Position numbers and translations under genes: made by a program
Assembly (NCBI RefSeq): GCF_026914185.1
Contig: NC_070558.1
Location: 3,534,001 to 3,598,000 of the forward strand
Source of the DNA: Puccinia triticina
Lineage: Eukaryota > Basidiomycota > Pucciniomycetes > Pucciniales > Pucciniaceae
Reading direction: 5' to 3'
DNA: 64,000 bases
Part shown: piece by piece, positions 22,035 through 34,268 of the stretch
How positions within the stretch are numbered: position 1 is the first letter of the stretch
Layout: every line of letters begins with the position of its first letter
The notes under the pieces: model-generated
Told to the model about the DNA's origin: nothing
What the model saw: the letters and a program-made list of their open reading frames with translations, nothing else
Database searches by the model: none

Positions 22035-22800
22035 TTTCGACGGTGGCTGTTTCCTCGCTTTCTCAATAGATTGGCTGATGGTTTGCTCCTTACAGTCACT
22101 CATCTTTGGTGACTTAACCAATCATCAATCATCGCACGCTCAAGCAGATAATATGTATCCAAATACCGAACTCATGCTAGCTTAACTAATTAGCCTCTTG
22201 AACAGAGGGTCTCATAGGGACCCCTTGTCCCCGCAAGACGCTCGCCAGACTACGGTGGCTTCTCAAACAATATGGATAACCTCATCCTCAGAGAAATCCA
22301 CGTCCTCAGCGAACAGGAATGGGTTATCTAATGGGATTACTGTCCGTCGCCGCAACACCATGTGCCGGGTCGACCAGGCCCGCCGCGCCGCCAAGCCCCA
22401 CGCACTCGTCTCCAATAAGATACTCTCAGGCTGCACGCTTTTACAAAACTTACTAATTTACAAGTGATGAAGATACTTTGATTTGGTCTCTGACATTTTG
22501 TGTTGATCTGTCTCTGAAGTTTTGTGTGGATTTCTGTAATCCAAAGCATGAAATTGAATTCAATTGAGATGAGAAGTGTGGTTTAAATTATCTTACAAGG
22601 ATCATATTGTGCAATTAATCAAAGTTCAGGAATCCAGTATTGCTGACTGAGGCAACATTCTTGACATAAAAATGGAAAGTGAGGTTTTGGAGGCCACAAT
22701 TATTTGAGTTGAATCCTGGAACTGCAGTCTGAAGGCACATAATTTTCTCAGGGTACCAGCCTTTTGTTGAAGAAACTGTTTGGGGTAGGTTTTGATGTGA
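22035..22800. other. interior of the putative Helitron
   Basis: A short coding-like piece at 22250-22430 (GITVRRRNTMCRVDQARRA) may be a third captured fragment but was not identified. The rest is A/T-rich and non-coding. Confidence 0.35.
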
Positions 22801-22813
22801 GGCTGTTTCCCCT

Positions 22814-22842
22814 GCAGCGGCGTAGCCGCCTTGGCCTCTAGT
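22814..22842 (+). mobile_element. Helitron-type 3' terminus
   Basis: A GC hairpin GCGGC-GTA-GCCGC (22817-22829) is followed 8 nt later by CTAG (22838-22841) and then T. A short GC hairpin just upstream of a CTRR end that abuts T is the known 3' signature of Helitrons. The same hairpin and tail occur at 55657-55684 (minus) and 61529-61555 (plus). The 5' end could not be placed; the CHS7-SEC27 chimera lies upstream. Confidence 0.65.
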
Positions 22843-24867
22843 TAAATATTTAACAGTGAATTTTTGGTGTGTCTTATCTAAAATTAAATTCCTCTCTAAC
22901 AGTTCTTTTGGACTAAATCTTCATTACTCTCCATTTCAGTTTTCCAGTATGCATTCCCCAGGTTGGTTCTGCTTGACATGTTAAGTGGATAATCTTGGCT
23001 ATCAATTTCAATCTTATCATGTTATTCTTACTCAAACTTCTGTTTCTCTCTGGGCTGCTTTTATATTGAATCATCATATCTTTGATTGTTTCACGAATGA
23101 TGTGCGGAGTAGTTTTTTGAAATATTTGCTATCAATTGAATTCACATGATTTTCCATGCCAGTTTTCCCACCGGCAGATGCTATATTGGGTCTGCTTGAA
23201 ATATTGAGTCAATGGCCTGCAAGCAATCAGCTCTGCAAGAATTTCAAGAGCCTCAACTGTAGTTTTCTTTGGCCAAAATCCAAACCTTGAGAAATTGAAC
23301 ATGTGAAGGAGCCTTTCCAAAACAACACCAAAGATTGCACGTTTTTTCAGGAGCTTGGTAGAAAGAACAAACAAAAGAGGTGCAAGCAAAAAGATTACCA
23401 TCAGGTTGCAAACATTCAGCATGCTTTATTACTCAAGGGAATTCAAGAAGAACAAAAGATCACCTTGGTTAACAAGGTATCCCCATGATATTTTTTGCTT
23501 GCAAGGTGAAGGTCTGATTCTTCAAGGTCAGCTGTTACGTGAACAGATCATAGCAAAAATATCACAAGGCTTAGATCTAATTGGGCAAAATGTTTCAAGG
23601 ATGATAATAAGGCGACTGAAAACTTGGCACCAAAATCCATGCAAGGAAACAAGCTGTGATTCATTTTCAAAAAGCAACCTGCCAGAAGTGATCTAGTTCA
23701 GCATTTTTGAGATTTTCAAGGTTTGAATCAACATAGGGCATGACTTGTCTCTGAAAACCTATAAGAAGAAGAACCGTATAAGTCATGATGTTCACTTGGA
23801 TTTGAGGAAATAATTTATCTAAGACTCAAAAATCTGGTTGTGATTGATTTATATGTTAGGTAGAAGAGGGAGTTTACGTGCAAGTTGATTTCAAATTCCA
23901 ATTTTTCCTTTGATTGTGTCTGGCGGAATGGGGTTGTTGAATGGTGATGATGTTTCAAGATAGTATCTTTTATTATCTGGCTGGTAGTGGCTGAGCCCAT
24001 GTTCAAATTGAAGCAGACCATTTGAAAAATTTCAATAGTTAAGTTCCAAAGAGTAGTTATTTGAGAATGATGTAGAATTTGTGAATTTGTGTATTTCCAA
24101 TCCCCAATTCAACCCATTTGAAATTATCTGGGATGTGAGATTCCTCTTCTAATTTATTGGCAGAAATCAGCCTTGGATATGAGGTGGAGTGGCTGTACCA
24201 TTGGCTGGCTGATCGTTGAAATGAAATTGTATAAAATTACACCCTTGGAAACTGGTGGCGTAGCCACCTTGGAATATAGTTGCGAATTGTATTTGTGCTC
24301 TGTAAATGGCTCCCTGAAGTAAATTTTCCAAATTTTCTTTTTTTTGGTAGGGATTTAAGGGCAAGCCATGCACGAGTGAATTGGGGCATGTTGAATCACC
24401 CTGAATTCCAACTTCCACTGCACATGGAGATTTCTGAAGGAGAATGTGGATCAATTCAATTCAGAATGAGAATTCACGATTTTCAAGATACTGAAGGCCT
24501 AAATTTGGAATCCTTAAGTTGTTGTGTAGTGAATTAGATGCCAAGTTTATAAAAGAACTGTCTTTCTGGAAGGATCACATTTTGTTCACATTTTTTCTGG
24601 TTTACTGCACCATTTTTGTCTCCCTGTTTCAAGAAAGATTTTTAAATAAATAAAAAAGTAACATTCTGATTTACAATCAACATTGATCCAAATATTTGAT
24701 TCTAAACTGCTGTTGATTGGTCTGGAATTTGGTAATTTCTGTCTTCCCAAGTTGTGTTACTGTTTTTTTCCTCTTCATACTTATTTCTATTTTAAAAATA
24801 GAGTGATTGAATTCATTTTTGAATTAAATTTTTGGCTTCTTTTGGTTTTGAATCTTCTGAGTTGAAT
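22843..24867. other. A/T-rich non-coding region
   Basis: No convincing gene. A degenerate copy of the Helitron hairpin (GGTGGC-GTA-GCCACC, then ATAG and T) is at 24254-24280. Confidence 0.5.
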
Positions 24868-26010
24868 TGGTCTCAATGACCAGTCTGTACCGGTCATTGA
24901 GGGGGGAGCACTTGGTCATTGAGTGGGGTACACATGTACTCCACTTGATAGCCATTGAGTGGCATTAAACCCCAGTATGCCGCTCGATGGCTGGTCATTG
25001 AGTGGCCTGCGCAGGACTCAATGGCTGGTCATCATTTGTGGAGTACACACCCCAGTTGATGGCCTGTCATTGGGTGGGATACATACTCCGCTTGATTGCC
25101 ATTCATCGAGCAGAGTGTGTACTCCACCCAGTGGTTGGCCATTGATTGGAGTGTTCTGAGATGCGTAGTGCCCCCCGGTGATCCCCGTTGTCACACAAAC
25201 GTACGGGCGTACGTTGGTGTGACACGCAGGAGTTGCACACCTCCCCTTGATGACCGGTCTTTACCGGTCATCAAGAGGTGGAAGTCGCCTTGATGACCAG
25301 CCAGTGCCGGTCATTGAGGGGAGGTGTTACTCCTCTCGATGACCGGTCTGTACTGGTCATCGAGAGGTGGAAGTCCCCTCGATGACCGGCACAGACTGGT
25401 CATTGAGGGGAGGTTTTACTCCTCTCGATGACCTGGACAGATCGGTCATCAAGGGGAGAGAGGAGTAACACCTCCTCCTGATGACCGGTCTGTACCGGTC
25501 AGCGGAGCTGTTATTCCTCTCGATGACCGGTACAGACCGGTCATTGAGGGGAGATGTACTCCACTTGATGACCCGTACAGACCGGTCATCGGGGGGAATT
25601 ACTCCTCTCGATGAACGGTACAGACCGGTCATCGAGGGGACTTCCACCTCTCGATGAGCGGAACCTACCAGTCATCGAGGGGACTTCCACCTCTCAATGA
25701 CCGGTACAGACCGGTCATCGAGAGGAGTAACACCTCCCCTCGATGACCGGCACTGACTGGTCATCAAGGGGACTTCCACCTCTTGATGACCGGTACAGAC
25801 CGGTCATCGAGAGGTGTGAGTCCCCTCGATGACCGGTACAGACCGATCATCGAGAGGTGGTGAGTCCCATCAATGAGCGGTCTGTACCGGTCATTTGGGG
25901 GAATCACACCTCTCAATGACCGGTGTGTAAGGTCATTAAGAGGAGTATTTCCCCCGATGACTGGCACGGACCAGTCATCAAGAGGAGATGTGGATTATGT
26001 GGATCCACTC
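24868..26010. repeat. palindromic minisatellite F
   Basis: More than twenty units in which CTCGATGACCGGT and ACCGGTCATCGAG flank a TCTGTA-type loop, separated by GAGGTGGAAGTCCCCTC or GAGGAGTAACACCTCCCC spacers that are themselves inverted. The left part (24868-25180) is a more diverged version. Terminal inverted repeats were not found. The unit is clearly related to that of array G at 42310-42880. Confidence 0.9.
25190..25223. repeat. perfect-type hairpin inside array F
   Basis: Arms GTCACACAAACGTACG and CGTACGTTGGTGTGAC around GG; one mismatch pair in 16. It is unlike the surrounding units. Confidence 0.85.
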
Positions 26011-27320
26011 AAATTGAGATCCTTTTTTTGCACCCGTGGTGTACCTGTGATCAAGAGGTGTCAGCTGGCATCCAGTGGGGTGTGTACATAGCCCACGGGA
26101 TGGCCAGACAGGGTGTGTAGTATGTATACCCTGCTTGACTGGGGTTCAAGTGTATGTACTCCAGCTCTGCACTCCCCTTTTGGGGCGGAGAAATATCATG
26201 AATGGACTGGGGATATGCACTCCAATCTTATGGAGTGAGACTCACGGGCACTCATTACATTTGCCGGCCACTGGAGTTCTTCATGGTGCACTCGAAAGAC
26301 TGAGTCCCCGGTTCTGCACTCTAGCCAACTTGGAGTATTCCACTTTGTACTCCAACAATTGTTGAAGTGCACACTCCATACACTCATTTTTGGAGTGCTT
26401 TTGGGATTTTTTTGGAGTGCATTTAGGCTGACCAAAAAAATTAAAAACATGCATCAGAGCAATCTACAGGGTATGGGTATACACAGAGGTAAAAAATCAG
26501 GTCAAAACATCCATATATTTGGTCAACATCGTGGATTCAGTCCACCTGATCATGGTTGGGCTTAGTTGTAGTATAGGAATGGTGTATGTTCTACATGTAC
26601 CTTCCACAATACATCTCATATAATTCCAGTTAGCATCCGGTTAGATTGCACCTGACATTAACCATTCTTTGAACCAAGATCAGACCAACATCAAACCAAC
26701 TTTGAACCAGTATCTAACCAGCATTGGACCAAATGTCGGCATGAATTGTGCGAAGGCACTTGCAAACAGGTGCTGAGCAAACGTCCATGGTGTGATTGTG
26801 TCTTGAAGGGGTTGTAGCTTCTGATCCAGAGGGGTGTAAGGTGTGTTGTCCATGGTGTCATGTGTAGTTTTGGTTGTAGAATCCAGTGGTGCCACTGTAT
26901 TGGGTGATTTATGAGTGTACACATGAGAAAAAAGGAAATTTTGAAATGGGCTAGATGGGTAAACATAAAGCATACCACAGCGGCATGCCTCTCTGCCAAG
27001 CAGCCAATCCCTTTGAGTCTCCCTATAGCTTAGATGTAGCTCCTTGATAAATCAATTGGCATCAGTTCATTGCATGCTGAAGTAACATCTATTTTTTACT
27101 CACAGGATCTTCAATCCTCTCTGCCCCAACTGTGGGGCCAGCCGCCAGGGAGATGGTATACAGTGGTATACCCCTTCATGAAATTCTACCTGCATGCAAG
27201 AAGACAACAAGTGAGTCTTTGACAACTCAAGATCAACTTGACAAGTTCCTTGGCAATTGGAAATCGGAGATAGCATTGTTCTGTTTTCTGCTTGACACAA
27301 ACTTATTCCCCAAGTTTCTC
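26011..27320. other. non-coding, G/A-rich repeat words
   Basis: 26140-26430 is full of GGAGTG/CACTCC words in both orientations, probably a decayed edge of array F. 26440-27320 shows nothing recognisable. Confidence 0.4.
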
Positions 27321-27324
27321 TTGT

Positions 27325-27524
27325 GATGAACGCCTGGAGCAGCAGAACACATTTAGGGATTTTGTGGAAGGATGAGTGTCATTGCATCAGCAAAACAAAG
27401 GAAAGAGGAAAATGAGAAAAACAAGAGAGAGAAAGAAACTCACCTGGAGCCGCAGAACACAGCGTGGAAGTTTGTGGAAGGATGAGGAATAGCCTTCCAC
27501 ATCTGCAGCTCCAGGTGACAACTA
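27325..27524. repeat. hairpin repeat R3, copy 1
   Basis: CACCTGGAGCCGCAGA (27442) is inverted at 27503-27518 as TCTGCAGCTCCAGGTG, with a further pair TGGAAG/CTTCCA inside. A half copy lies at 27331-27370. The same arrangement recurs at 60462-60655. Confidence 0.75.
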
Positions 27525-29000
27525 AAAGATTTCACAATACTAAGAGAAATTTATTGCGCATAAGAGATTGGTCTATCTGTCAATCACAGAGACGAGAGAA
27601 ATAAAGAAAACAATCTGTTACCTAAGAGCGGATTGCTAGCCGACTCTGGTAGCGCAATAAGATAAAGAAATAGAAAAGGTTTTGACTGCTAAGCAGCTGG
27701 AGTCGCACAGATGCGATGAGGACGGATGACGTCTAGGAGAGGCAACTGCGCTTGTCGTCAGTGCTAAGGCTTCCAGCTAAGGAGCTACTAGAGTAGAGAA
27801 AAGTTCTCTTACTTTGACTTGGTAGGTGGAGCGCTTAACACTTGCCTAACCAAGCTGCAAGGCTTTGCGCACTGCTTGTGTCTGCGGAGTATAAAATCCT
27901 GCAGTTAGCATCTATGTGCTGTTTATAAGGCACTGCAGCTCAGGACTCACCTTCTCTCAATGGGTTGGTGATCCTTTCGCTGAGGCTGAGACCCGATGGT
28001 TTTAGAAGGGCGTCGGATTTTGGCGTGCTGTATTCAGGAAACGAATCCTGTCAGCATCGCAGTCCTAGCTATGACGTTCCCAGCTCTCCTACTTAGCTTG
28101 AAGGTATTTGGGCCGGCTTGGGTTGCTTGGGCACTTCGTCTGATGTCGACGTGGCTAATAGAAGAGGAACAGGGTTTCAGCTCTTGCTTACTCCTCCTGT
28201 CTGGGAGCCACATGCATATGCATGGGCCTAGAGAATGCGCGGACTCACCACTCCCCCTTGCGGGGTTAGGGTTTCTTTCCTTGCGCTTTGCTTGGTTTTG
28301 GGCAAGCCCTGAGTCTTGACAACGACAACACAAGATGTGATATGTGCTAGACATGTGGTTTGAGGCAGAAGCAGAGAAGAAAACAAAACAACAGTATCTA
28401 CCCCAATAATGTCTTTTTTCTCAAGCAGATGCTATCATTTTATCTCAATTTCTTTCCATGTCACTAGCACTTTAGGTAGGTGTGTTTCTTTATTTTCACA
28501 AAGATGCTAGATCATTTGCATCTGTTCACTTAATGTCCAGGTCAAGTAAGCCCAGGTTTGCGGGTAGGTTAGCTGACCAAGGTATTTTGAGTGGGCAGAA
28601 ACATTTGTTGGTTCAGCTTCAGGCTAATAGATGTCAGAAATGCCCTAGCCTGAGGCTAAATCTCAGGTTTGGCTAGCTAAATTTAGCAAGCCTGAGGTTT
28701 GTTGAGGGTTAGCCCAGACCAATGTGATTGCTGGCCAGGTTAAGTTCCCCAAAATTGTCAACTTAACCCAAAAAGTGCAAATGCTTGCACAGATTCACAG
28801 TGTGAGGCCCAATTTCACTTCCAAAAATGAAGCAGTACAATGAGTAGTAGCCAATGGGAGTCTTTGACAGGTTGAGCTGTAGAGAGACCAAAAAAATTTA
28901 ACCCCTGGGGGCTCAGAAATTCCCCAACAACCCCGCAGGGTGATGGAAGCATTTGGTAATAGTTTGCAACCAGCAATTTGATTATCCTCAGTATACACTT
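27525..29000. other. non-coding, possible solo LTR
   Basis: 27540-28330 is more G/C-rich with a TATA-like GAGTATAAAATCC (27886) and no recognised protein, as in fungal LTRs, but no ends or duplication could be fixed. 28330-29000 shows nothing. Confidence 0.25.
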
Positions 29001-29233
29001 CACTGGATTAATCACTTGCCCGAGCACAAAGATAGTGGGGCACACGATGCAGGGTTTATATAGCTTTTGAGGTACTGCGAGGGTTCGAATCCCCGTCTCG
29101 CCGCTTTCAAGTTTCTGCGACCCCAACCACGGCACAACCTTCTGGAGGTGATCAGACCATCCTGGCCCAGTTATTGGCATTCAGAAACCGGACGAATAAT
29201 ATCATCACCCTCAACGTATCGCTTACCGGTCTA

Positions 29234-31058
29234 ATGAAGCATGCTAAGCCATTCACCCTCCCCCGAGGCAAGATCGATCCCGCTGACGAAGACCACGATG
29301 CGAGCGCAATAGCATTCAAGGCTCCCTTACCCAAAGCGTCTGATACCCCCGCCGATCCATCCGCGGACTTTGTCCCTAATCCAACATCGAAAATTGGGAG
29401 ACGCCAATGGAAAGATGATAATGCCGACCCGTGGGAGTTCAACGCCTGGTCGGTTTGCTGTTTGAAATTTCCCATTTTCACATCACTTGACTGAAACGAT
29501 GTACTAATCAGGCCAACAAAATAATCTAGGGATAACGTCGAATGGAACGAGGAACAACAAAAATTTGCGGAGGATGCCACCATGAAGCAAGCAGCTAATC
29601 CAGTCCCACATGATATGAAAGGTGTGCATTTTCATTAAACAAAGGCTTGTTCCTTTTCTGTTGGACAGAGACGTAAACTGAAAAATCATTGAATTACACG
29701 ATTATATAGTCAAGTTCAATGAAGCACCAGCCGAATTTTGGGAAACGTTTTACGCAACTCGGAAGGATACGTTTTTTAAAGATCGAGCATGGTTGCGGAA
29801 CGAGTTCCCGATTTTGGAACAGGCTGTTAGACCAGATGTATGTCACTGGCAACTTGCCAATTTATCCATTTTCGATGGCTCAAATAAGCGACTTGTTAAA
29901 TAAATTCTCATTCGTATCACAAAAACCATCAACTTCTGGCTCCCAAGTATGGTCCTATCCGAATAGCTGAACTAGGATGTGGGGTCAGTTTCCGATCTCA
30001 GACATATGGTAAATGTGTTGAATTGATAGACAAATTAAGCCCAACTCTACTAACACCTAATTGTATCGATTAAGTACATACTAGCCGGGAAACACGGCTT
30101 TCCCAATCTTGGCTGCCAATCAGAACCCAGAGCTATTCCTCTATGCGCTGGATTATTCGGCGAAAGCAGTTGAACTCGTGAAGGTTGGTTGCTCTATCCT
30201 CGTGAACACTATCCGCTCTTTGATGATTCATAAACAGTTTGGTTCCTTACGGGCTGATCAACACAGAAAAACCCTCTCTATGACCCCAAAAAATGTCTAG
30301 GAGCCGTATGGGACATGAGCTCGTCTGATATACCCGAGCAGATTACATCCCAATCGTTGGACGTGATTATTATGATTTTCTGCTTCAGCGCTTTACACCC
30401 TAAGGAGTGGTCACAAACCGTTCGTAACTTGTGGAAAGTTAGTATTGATTATTGTTTTTCCAGCATAGGTACCAACATTTGCTATCATTTGCTGACATAA
30501 TAAATCTACTCATGTAGATGCTCAAACCCGGGGGGAAATTACTGTTTCGTGATTATGGACGCTATGATCTCGCACAATTGAGGATGAAGGGATCTCGATT
30601 CCTGGAAGCTAATCTATATGTCAGGGGAGACGGGACACGCGTTTACTTTTTTGACAAGGGTAGATGGCCTGATTTACCTTACTATATGGATCGATTTTAA
30701 CAGCGTGTGATTCCTTTCATACTTCTTAGATGAACTCGCCGAAATCATTTGTCAGGACATACAAGTAGACTCTCCCCCCAACTCTCATGTTGAAGCCACC
30801 GAGACAAGCCCGCCCAAGTCGGCTCCGAATGAAATGAAGCAACCGAGCTGCAAGTTTGAACCGATCAAACTGGTCGTTGATCGAAGGCTACTGCTGAACC
30901 GGGCTCGAAAGTTGAAAATGTATCGCATTTGGTTGCAGGTATGCATCTAATTCGTCTATCTTCCCCGTTTCTGTTGACCAGAAAATCGGTGCTTTTTTCG
31001 GTTCTGATAGGGCGAATTTTGGAAACCGCTCCGCATTGAATCACATACGCCTCTGTGA
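29234..31058 (+). CDS. TRM140: tRNA(Thr/Ser) cytosine-32 N3-methyltransferase, TRM140/METTL2 type
   Basis: Nine exons: 29234-29448, 29530-29621, 29710-29837, 29948-29983, 30085-30183, 30267-30437, 30518-30659, 30730-30938, 31011-31058. They sum to 1,140 nt, an intact 379-residue frame. Family hallmarks appear in order: [24 protein letters not shown], the SAM-binding [47 protein letters not shown], and near the end [15 protein letters not shown]. Enzymes of this family make 3-methylcytidine at position 32 of the anticodon loop of cytosolic tRNAs. I placed the start at the first in-frame ATG; the frame stays open upstream to 29036, so a 5' exon with another start is possible. The METTL2/6/8 subfamily choice rests on overall resemblance. 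Confidence 0.88.
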
Positions 31059-31896
31059 TTACATAGCAACTTGTCTAAAAACTGTTCAGTGTAGATTTTT
31101 CTGAATGAAGAGGCCCTGCCTGAGACTGAAGCCTAATTTACAAGGTTCTTCTCCCCCAAGTTTGGCTTGCAAATTGAGCCAAATACTTTGAAGTTATTCA
31201 AATCTTGGTTACCAAATCGGTATGGATTCATCATCATGGCGCATTCAACATTGGGTAATTATGTAACCTAGTGACGCTGGAAAACGCCTTGGGGCAGGCT
31301 TTGTCAAGCTAGGCACATGTCGTATTTTGCTGTTTGGTAGGACATAATACAAATTGCAAATTTCAATTGCAATCCGCCGTTCTTGTTTGCGCTGCTACCC
31401 TGTCCGGCTATGTCTCTGATTTGGATCTTTCATTTTTTTCTTTTAACATTACATTTTGGTTTTGGAGGCACACTCGCCCTCAATCTGTTTCTGATTTTTC
31501 CGGGAATGGCCTTCAATTATGGGTCCTCCATGTACGTCTCCATCATGTAGCTTCAAATGAAGCGATATCTTGTTAGAATCTTCACTTTACTTGAGTTTCA
31601 TTTTGTTGCATTGCCATTTCCAAATTTCGTGACAGTGTTGCTACATATCGCAGACAAAAAATGGAAGGTAGTATTGGGTAGTATGCCGGCAAATTCACAC
31701 CACTTTATCAAATTATTGACATCGTAAATCTGGGGCACGTGGTACAGATTAGGGGGTTTTCGCGAAAAAGAATTTTCGCTTCGCGGGGCACAAAAGTTGG
31801 TTGACGCACTCGCTTAAAATATGGTCCTCATAGCCATATTGGCGAGCGCTCGAACTCTTTCCCCGGTAATAGTTATTGTGAAACCCCCCGCAGCAT
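31059..31896. other. intergenic, nothing recognised
   Basis: 3' flank of the methyltransferase gene. No repeat or gene was seen. Confidence 0.5.
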
Positions 31897-32417
31897 CTAA
31901 CTTAACTAAGTCCGAAGTTGGAGGCGCGAAGCGCCTCCACCGGAGGGACTTATGCGGTATCGGTGATTTAGGGCTGAGAGCAACGGCCAAAAACCAACTC
32001 CCCAACAAATGTTGCTATAGCTCCATAACCCCCGGTGTTTCCACCAAAGTTCTTGGATAATCTGAAAGCCATACATCTTGGCTAATTTTTGATGCACTTT
32101 CATGTCACATTTCTACCTGCCCCACCTCTTAAAAAAAACATCAAAAACTCAGCTGTCTTAGCTGTCATGGGGTTTTCTCAATTCTACATTGACCACATTG
32201 TATGATTGGGCACCAGCAAGAGCCACCAGAAAAGGGTATGATATACCCAGCCTTCGGATGATTCTAAGTCTGAACGTAGAGGGTGATTACACAAAAACAG
32301 AACCACCCAGAGGCCCTGAATGTTGATGTACCTCTCAGGCCAAAATCACCTGTAAGGCTTAAGTCCCTCCCAGAGGGAGGCCTTTGGCCTCCCTCGGGAG
32401 GGACTTAGTTAAGTTAG
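31897..32417. mobile_element. 521-bp MULE-type MITE
   Basis: Perfect 17-bp inverted ends CTAACTTAACTAAGTCC (31897) and GGACTTAGTTAAGTTAG (32417), flanked by the 9-bp direct repeat CCGCAGCAT (31888-31896 and 32418-32426). A 9-bp duplication fits Mutator-like elements. The left side has a GGAGGCGC-GAA-GCGCCTCC hairpin and the right side GGGAGGCC-TTT-GGCCTCCC. No transposase. Confidence 0.9.
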
Positions 32418-32528
32418 CCGCAGCATGTAGGTTGGATTTTCAAATGACACCAAATGATATTCCGAGCCGTGGGTTACTGCACAGAATCTTTTGCACTCAA
32501 CACCATCTGAATCCTCGGAGCAATCAGG

Positions 32529-34268
32529 ATGTTTGGGCTTTTTGAACGACCTCGATGGACAGCCGATCAGATCCCAGATCTCCATGGTGAGTTGAACATT
32601 TTTTTCTTGACTGGCGTAAGTAACATGGGCGCCTGGTATGTGCTACGATGCTCATGAGTGTCTGCCATCATCTCGTTCACCAAAGGCCGAGTTGCGATTG
32701 TGACAGGTAAAAAATTCATTCCGAAATTGACCATGAGACATCCAGTCGAGTGTACTGACTGTCTTGCTCTTGCCATTCATCATAGGGGCGAATAGCGGCA
32801 TAGGCTACGTCACTGCGTTAGAGCTCGTTCGCCACGGTGCAAAGACCTAGTAAGCGAAATATCTCAACATTCTCAAGCACACGTTTACAAAGGAACCTAA
32901 CAAGCCGATTTCTGGCCGCAAGTCTGGCATGTCGAGACGCCACTCGAGCTAAAAGTGCGATCGAAAAGATCAAGGCGATTGTACCAGACTCTGACCCTCA
33001 ATTTTTAAAGTTGGACATCACCTCACTCAACTCTGCTCATTCGGCAGCTCAAGAGTTCCTCAAGCTGGAAAAAAGGCTCGATATTCTGGTCAATAATGCT
33101 GGAGTAGTCTGAGTTGATTTGTTTTCTTTCTTGATCTGAACCCACCAGTACATTATCATGGCGGCAACAATCGTTTTGTGTTTCTGACTATTTTTTCTGC
33201 TGACGGTTATCTAGGCATTTGCCCCATATCAGTTGAGCGAAGATGGCATCGAAATCCATGCCTGCAATGCCACAGGTCACTTTGCATTCACGATCCCTCT
33301 ACTCAATCTGCTTGAAAAGACGTCGCAAGAACCTGGTTCGCACGTACGAATTGTGAATGTCTCCAGTAATGCCCATTCTTGGGTATGGGGTACCCCAGAT
33401 TTCTCGTCGCTAAAAAATTTGAATGAGCACTGTTTCGGAATGATGGATAGGTATGGCTTAAGCAAATTAATGGCAAGTTCATCTCATCAGGTTATGACAT
33501 CAAAGCCCGCCAAAACTCTCAGCTCCCCTTGACTAAAATAAAAATTGACTAGCAAGAGCTGCTTCCCTGGGTCTGCTTTAAAGAACATTCTTTTTACCAA
33601 CGAGTTGCAAAAAAGGCTCAACCACACAAAAATCATTTGTACATCGGCTGTAAGACCTCAACTTGTCGCTACCAAAACACCTTGATGCTGATCACTTCTG
33701 AAATAAAACTTCAAAGCATCCCGGTGGAGTAAATACTAACATCGTAACGGGTAAGCAGACATAGGAGGTGAATTTTGAATGGGTGTCGACTGAATTCATT
33801 GCGTATTTATGCATATTGGAATATAGGCATATGGGTAGAGCAGTACCCCATCTTGAAAGTTTTTGATGTAAGCTACCGTATCGTTGTCATCCTATACAAT
33901 TTTGAGAGACATAGACTGTTGTGATCTCATGAAGTGTGACCTTGTTTTTTTAGTGGGTTAAAAGCTGGCTTTTATTAACTCCGGAGGATGGAGCCATCAA
34001 TTTACTGTACGGCGCTACAGACTCGGAAGTGGAGACCAAGGATTTGAGGTGAGGGGCTTTTTACTTGGAAGCTCCGCTGTGAGTTAGCGATAAACGTATA
34101 TTGCCCAATCTCACTTGCCGGTGTATTTTTTTTAGGTCTGCTTACCTCTGCCCGTTCGTGAAGGTAACAAAGACCTCGAGGCTCGCCCAAGACCCCGAGG
34201 GAATCCTTGGAAAGCAATTTTGGAACTTCTGCGAGGCACTCGTTAAAGAAAAGGTCAAGGTGAACTAG
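32529..34268 (+). CDS. short-chain dehydrogenase/reductase (retinol-dehydrogenase/WWOX-like)
   Basis: Ten exons: 32529-32586, 32686-32706, 32786-32849, 32923-33106, 33215-33472, 33584-33649, 33717-33750, 33827-33867, 33954-34048, 34136-34268. Their 954 nt form an intact frame of 317 residues. The N-terminus has the pattern WTADQIPDL, then the cofactor motif TGANSGIG (exons 2-3), NNAG (exon 4), the active-site Ser in VNVSSNAHS and Tyr-Lys in YGLSK (exon 5), HPGGVNTN (exon 7), and a C-terminal Trp-rich tail. Such enzymes oxidise or reduce small alcohols and ketones with NAD(P)(H); the substrate is unknown. The intron after exon 5 begins GCAAGT, a GC-AG intron; the others are GT-AG. It lies downstream of the methyltransferase in the same orientation. 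Confidence 0.88.

Noticed and set aside
24868..26010. CRISPR-like appearance (repeats with spacers)
   Set aside because: The spacers are themselves repeats and inverted, units drift, and the DNA is eukaryotic.
29041..29098. tRNA gene ending in GGGTTCGAATCCCCGTCTCGCC
   Set aside because: A B-box-like T-arm is present but no A box, D arm or anticodon arm at the right spacing.
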